64,000 nucleotides of DNA from Solenopsis invicta. Its lineage: Eukaryota > Arthropoda > Insecta > Hymenoptera > Formicidae. The position numbers and the translations under genes are program-made. Of the stretch, positions 61,901-64,000 are shown piece by piece (within the stretch, counting starts at the first letter, position 1; the number at the start of each line of letters is the position of its first letter). Location of the stretch: NCBI RefSeq assembly GCF_016802725.1, contig NC_052665.1:5642001-5706000 (forward strand), given 5' to 3'. Below the pieces are notes generated by a model, which worked only from the letters and a program-made list of their open reading frames with translations, had not been told where the DNA came from and made no database searches.

Positions 61901-62276
61901 ATATTTAATCTTGCAAAAATACTTTTGCTCGATTTGCTTTGGCTTTAATTACAATACACTATAGAGTAAAATGTATAAAGCAAGAAAATTTTATATTCAA
62001 ATCAATTCAAAAAAGAGAATTGTTAATAAATATATTTTTAGTTCATATTTACTAAAAAAAAATATATATAAATTATCTATATACACAAATTCAAATTAAT
62101 AAAAAAGTATTAGAAGTTTCAGTTTGAGAATTCTGTTTCATTTTGACTACCTAGAATTAGAAAAATTTTTTCAAGATATTTAATTTGTTTCTAGTATTTT
62201 TCATTTTCTTTCTATTGCACTGCAACAACTGCTTATAGCTCATATTCAAAATTTTAATCTATAGTGTCCTTATATG
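58951..62276. other. Convergent intergenic DNA, AT-rich
   Basis: Contains TATTAT-rich simple sequence (59055-59135), GTATGTAT/CATACATA runs (59255-59335) and no recognisable gene. It must hold the 3'UTR of oaf (minus strand). The complement of AATAAA (TTTATT) is seen at about 59567, but no convincing signal lies closer to the oaf stop. Confidence 0.55.
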
Positions 62277-62581
62277 TCATTCATCCCATAGACAGTTCTG
62301 TTTCATTTTGGAATAATATGAGAATATAAAACATTTCTTACAGGTTTTTATACCACATCGATAGGTACTTGCTACCTTTTTGCCATCTGACTTTCCTTTG
62401 CAAAACTTCAGACCACACGGATACCAGCCGATGCATAATTCGAGAGAGCATGTGCAAGGTGCCCAGAGATTTGACGTGTCAGCACATTTCGAGACCAACA
62501 ATGACCTTGTATCGTTCATGCCTGATTGTGGCACATTTGTAAAGTTATATACAGCTGCCATGAGTAACTCTTCGGAGGAAC
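62277..62581 (-). CDS. oaf: oaf coding exon 4, Cys-rich C-terminus
   Basis: After the acceptor GCATTGCTAG, two bases complete Gly178. SSEELLMAAVYNFTN and the cysteine-rich domain follow, to CLWDE and TGA at 62279-62277. An apparent N-terminal extension in the same frame (hydrophobic, up to 62672) is intron sequence. Confidence 0.93.
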
Positions 62582-63547
62582 CTAGCAATGCCATCAAAAT
62601 CGATGTTATTAAAATGATTAATATTACTACAGCATAGAATATATTATATAACATTAATTGCATTGCATTCATATCACAGATAATTACCTGGTCTTTGAAT
62701 CCACTGTTTTATATCATCGTTTCTGGTGTATGTCGATCCAGCTGCTTCCGCGCAAAGCGTGGTAACATGCTTCGAAATTTCCTTGGACTGAGAAACGTCC
62801 AGAAATAAGTCCATTGTGTAATTGACATGACCTCTGTCTTCCTCCGCTACGCGTACAGTGCCCGGATTCTTCTGGCGTAGTTTAGACATCGCGTCAGACG
62901 ATATAAAATCTACTTTGTAAAAATGGTTCACGAAACACATGACTTGATACTGATTTTGCCCACGCTCCTCCTCACCGAGAACTAGAGCTTTTATAACTTG
63001 AACTTCCTGCAAGAACCACATTGTTTACAGAAAAAAGAATCGTGAAGAAAAAATCCCTCCCTCTTCCTTTCTCATACGTTTTTACGCATAGAAAATAATT
63101 ACATTTTTAAAATCGATAAGTTGCGTGACCAGTGTGCCATCGGAACGTTGAAATTCGAGAGTAATCAGATCTTCTGTGACATTAGATGAGATTGTTTCTA
63201 GAAGAATATCACCGCCCTGCAAAAAAGTTTTCTCATCAATAATATTAATAATGGGAAAAATTATCTTTAAAGTTCTACTTACCTACTAACATAAAAAAAA
63301 AAGAAAACTTTATACTTGTGTCAAATTATGTTTGAGGTTAACTCAAGGAAATATATTTATGATAAATTTTTTATCGTTTTTAACGAATTATAAATGACAC
63401 TTGAAAATGAAATCGATAATGGATAAGCAAGAGATTACATTTGTTTACCTGATTTTTGACGTTTATGAGCAAGTGTGTGGTGCATACTATGTACAAGCAA
63501 TGCAACACGATGCAAATCGCGAGAAACTCGTTGTAGAGTCTCTTCAT
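62277..63547 (-). CDS. oaf: Out-at-first (OAF) secreted protein, 4 coding exons
   Basis: Joining (minus strand) 63547-63449, 63216-63103, 63006-62688 and 62581-62277 gives 278 codons plus stop, with all junctions in phase and GT/AG borders. Residues 1 to about 24 form a signal peptide (MKR, then a hydrophobic LAICIVLHCLYIV core), so the product is probably secreted. The family core follows: LLINVKNQGGDILLETI, LITLEFQRSDGTLVTQLIDF, LRQKNPGTVRVAEEDRGH and CAEAAGSTYTRNDD. The C-terminal cysteine-rich part has APCTCSLELCIGWYPC, YRCGIKTCKKC and the family ending NCLWDE. Possible N-glycosylation sites are N45, N133, N190 and N200. Length is close to vertebrate OAF. In Drosophila, oaf is needed for development; its biochemical role is not settled. 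The start at 63547 was chosen for the signal peptide and A at -3; an upstream in-frame ATG exists at 63790. Confidence 0.93.
62688..63006 (-). CDS. oaf: oaf coding exon 3
   Basis: It follows TTCTTGCAG and encodes EVQVIKALVLGEEERGQNQY and on through CFVNHFYKVDFISSDAMSKL to IKQWIQRP plus one base of Gly. Donor GTAATT. The introns on either side are 106 and 96 bp. Confidence 0.94.
63103..63216 (-). CDS. oaf: oaf coding exon 2
   Basis: 38 codons, too short to stand out alone: GGDILLETISSNVTEDLITL then EFQRSDGTLVTQLIDFKN. Acceptor TTTTTTGCAG, donor AAT|GTAATT. It matches the OAF core between the neighbouring exons in phase 0. Confidence 0.92.
63449..63547 (-). CDS. oaf: oaf coding exon 1, signal peptide
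   Basis: 33 codons from MKRLYNEFLAICIVLHCLYI to HLLINVKNQ, then the donor CAG|GTAAAC. ATG context ACA ATG A. The intron to exon 2 is 232 bp. Confidence 0.85.
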
Positions 63548-64000
63548 TGTCGCATTGTTGATCACTGTCGACGCTCGCCTCCTCGTCCGAGCCGACGGCG
63601 ACGAGCAGATATTCGCGTAGAAAAGATAAACTAGATTACTCCATCGAGTATTATAACCTAATGCGTCAAGCTGCCCCGTTCCCTTTTTTTTCCGCTCTCT
63701 CACTTCCTTCGTCGGCCTACATTTCTGTCCACCATGTTTCCGGAGCTCGGTACAGTGTAGCCACAATCTCACGTCGAAAGAAAAATTCACTGGTTACTTT
63801 TTAAAAAATTGAAACGAAATTCGAATGCCGCGTAGACGTGATGTGGGACGCGCGGTCAATGCGAAACGAAACGATTGCAAACGACTTACTAGACGAAAGA
63901 TCTGTAGTTTTTATTAATATAAACGAATATTCATGAATGTAATTAATAAAATTTCTAAAAGTCGCAATTTCTAACATTTTAAATCTGGAAATTTTTAATT
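63548..64000 (-). other. oaf 5' leader and upstream region
   Basis: GC-richer and in-frame open to 63790, but the extra residues (Lys/Arg-rich, with no membrane or conserved motif) do not look like OAF, so this is taken as 5'UTR and promoter. No convincing core-promoter motif was seen; sequence beyond 63880 is AT-rich. Confidence 0.5.

Noticed and set aside
62582..62672. Hydrophobic N-terminal extension of the last oaf exon resembling a membrane segment
   Set aside because: It is intron sequence: the acceptor at 62582-62583 restores the OAF frame with exon 3, and family members have no membrane helix there.

Overview
The window is insect nuclear DNA. Protein-coding exons have conserved splice sites and long introns, there are no operons, CpG-rich stretches alternate with AT-rich ones, and simple repeats and short inverted-repeat transposon remnants are dense. 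The two recognisable proteins are an arthropod-type SoxF factor (Drosophila Sox15 class) and an Out-at-first (OAF) secreted protein. The CpG-rich/AT-rich mosaic and the repeat style suggest Hymenoptera, perhaps an ant; that is inference, because no taxonomic marker was searched.

Layout. (1) 1-23.9 kb: no recognisable protein-coding gene. It holds microsatellites, purine/pyrimidine tracts and many MITE-like elements: TA-flanked elements at 1.6, 11.2 and 20.1 kb, three palindromic elements packed into 11.9-13.3 kb, and a hAT-like element at 22.3 kb. (2) 23.9-31.1 kb: a CpG-rich block with an initiator-like site and a possible donor at 24837, then a good acceptor at 30760. This may be the non-coding 5' part of the Sox gene. 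(3) 31.1-58.0 kb, plus strand: Sox15, eight coding exons, 708 codons plus stop with every intron phase matching. A 9.5-kb first intron and a 13.6-kb intron that splits the HMG box carry most of the repeats. (4) 58.0-62.3 kb: Sox 3'UTR candidates and AT-rich convergent intergenic DNA. (5) 62.28-63.55 kb, minus strand: oaf, complete in four coding exons, 278 codons, with a signal peptide and the cysteine-rich C-terminus ending CLWDE. (6) 63.55-64 kb: upstream sequence of oaf.

The two genes converge. Sox15 encodes a nuclear DNA-binding regulator and oaf a secreted protein; nothing in the sequence shows that they work together. I found no tRNA, rRNA, CRISPR array, autonomous transposon or new multi-gene system. 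The most informative non-genic structures are a MITE insertion with its own empty-site copy beside it, the cluster of palindromic elements, two TTAA-flanked piggyBac-like MITEs inside Sox intron 1, and an upstream ORF overlapping the Sox start codon.
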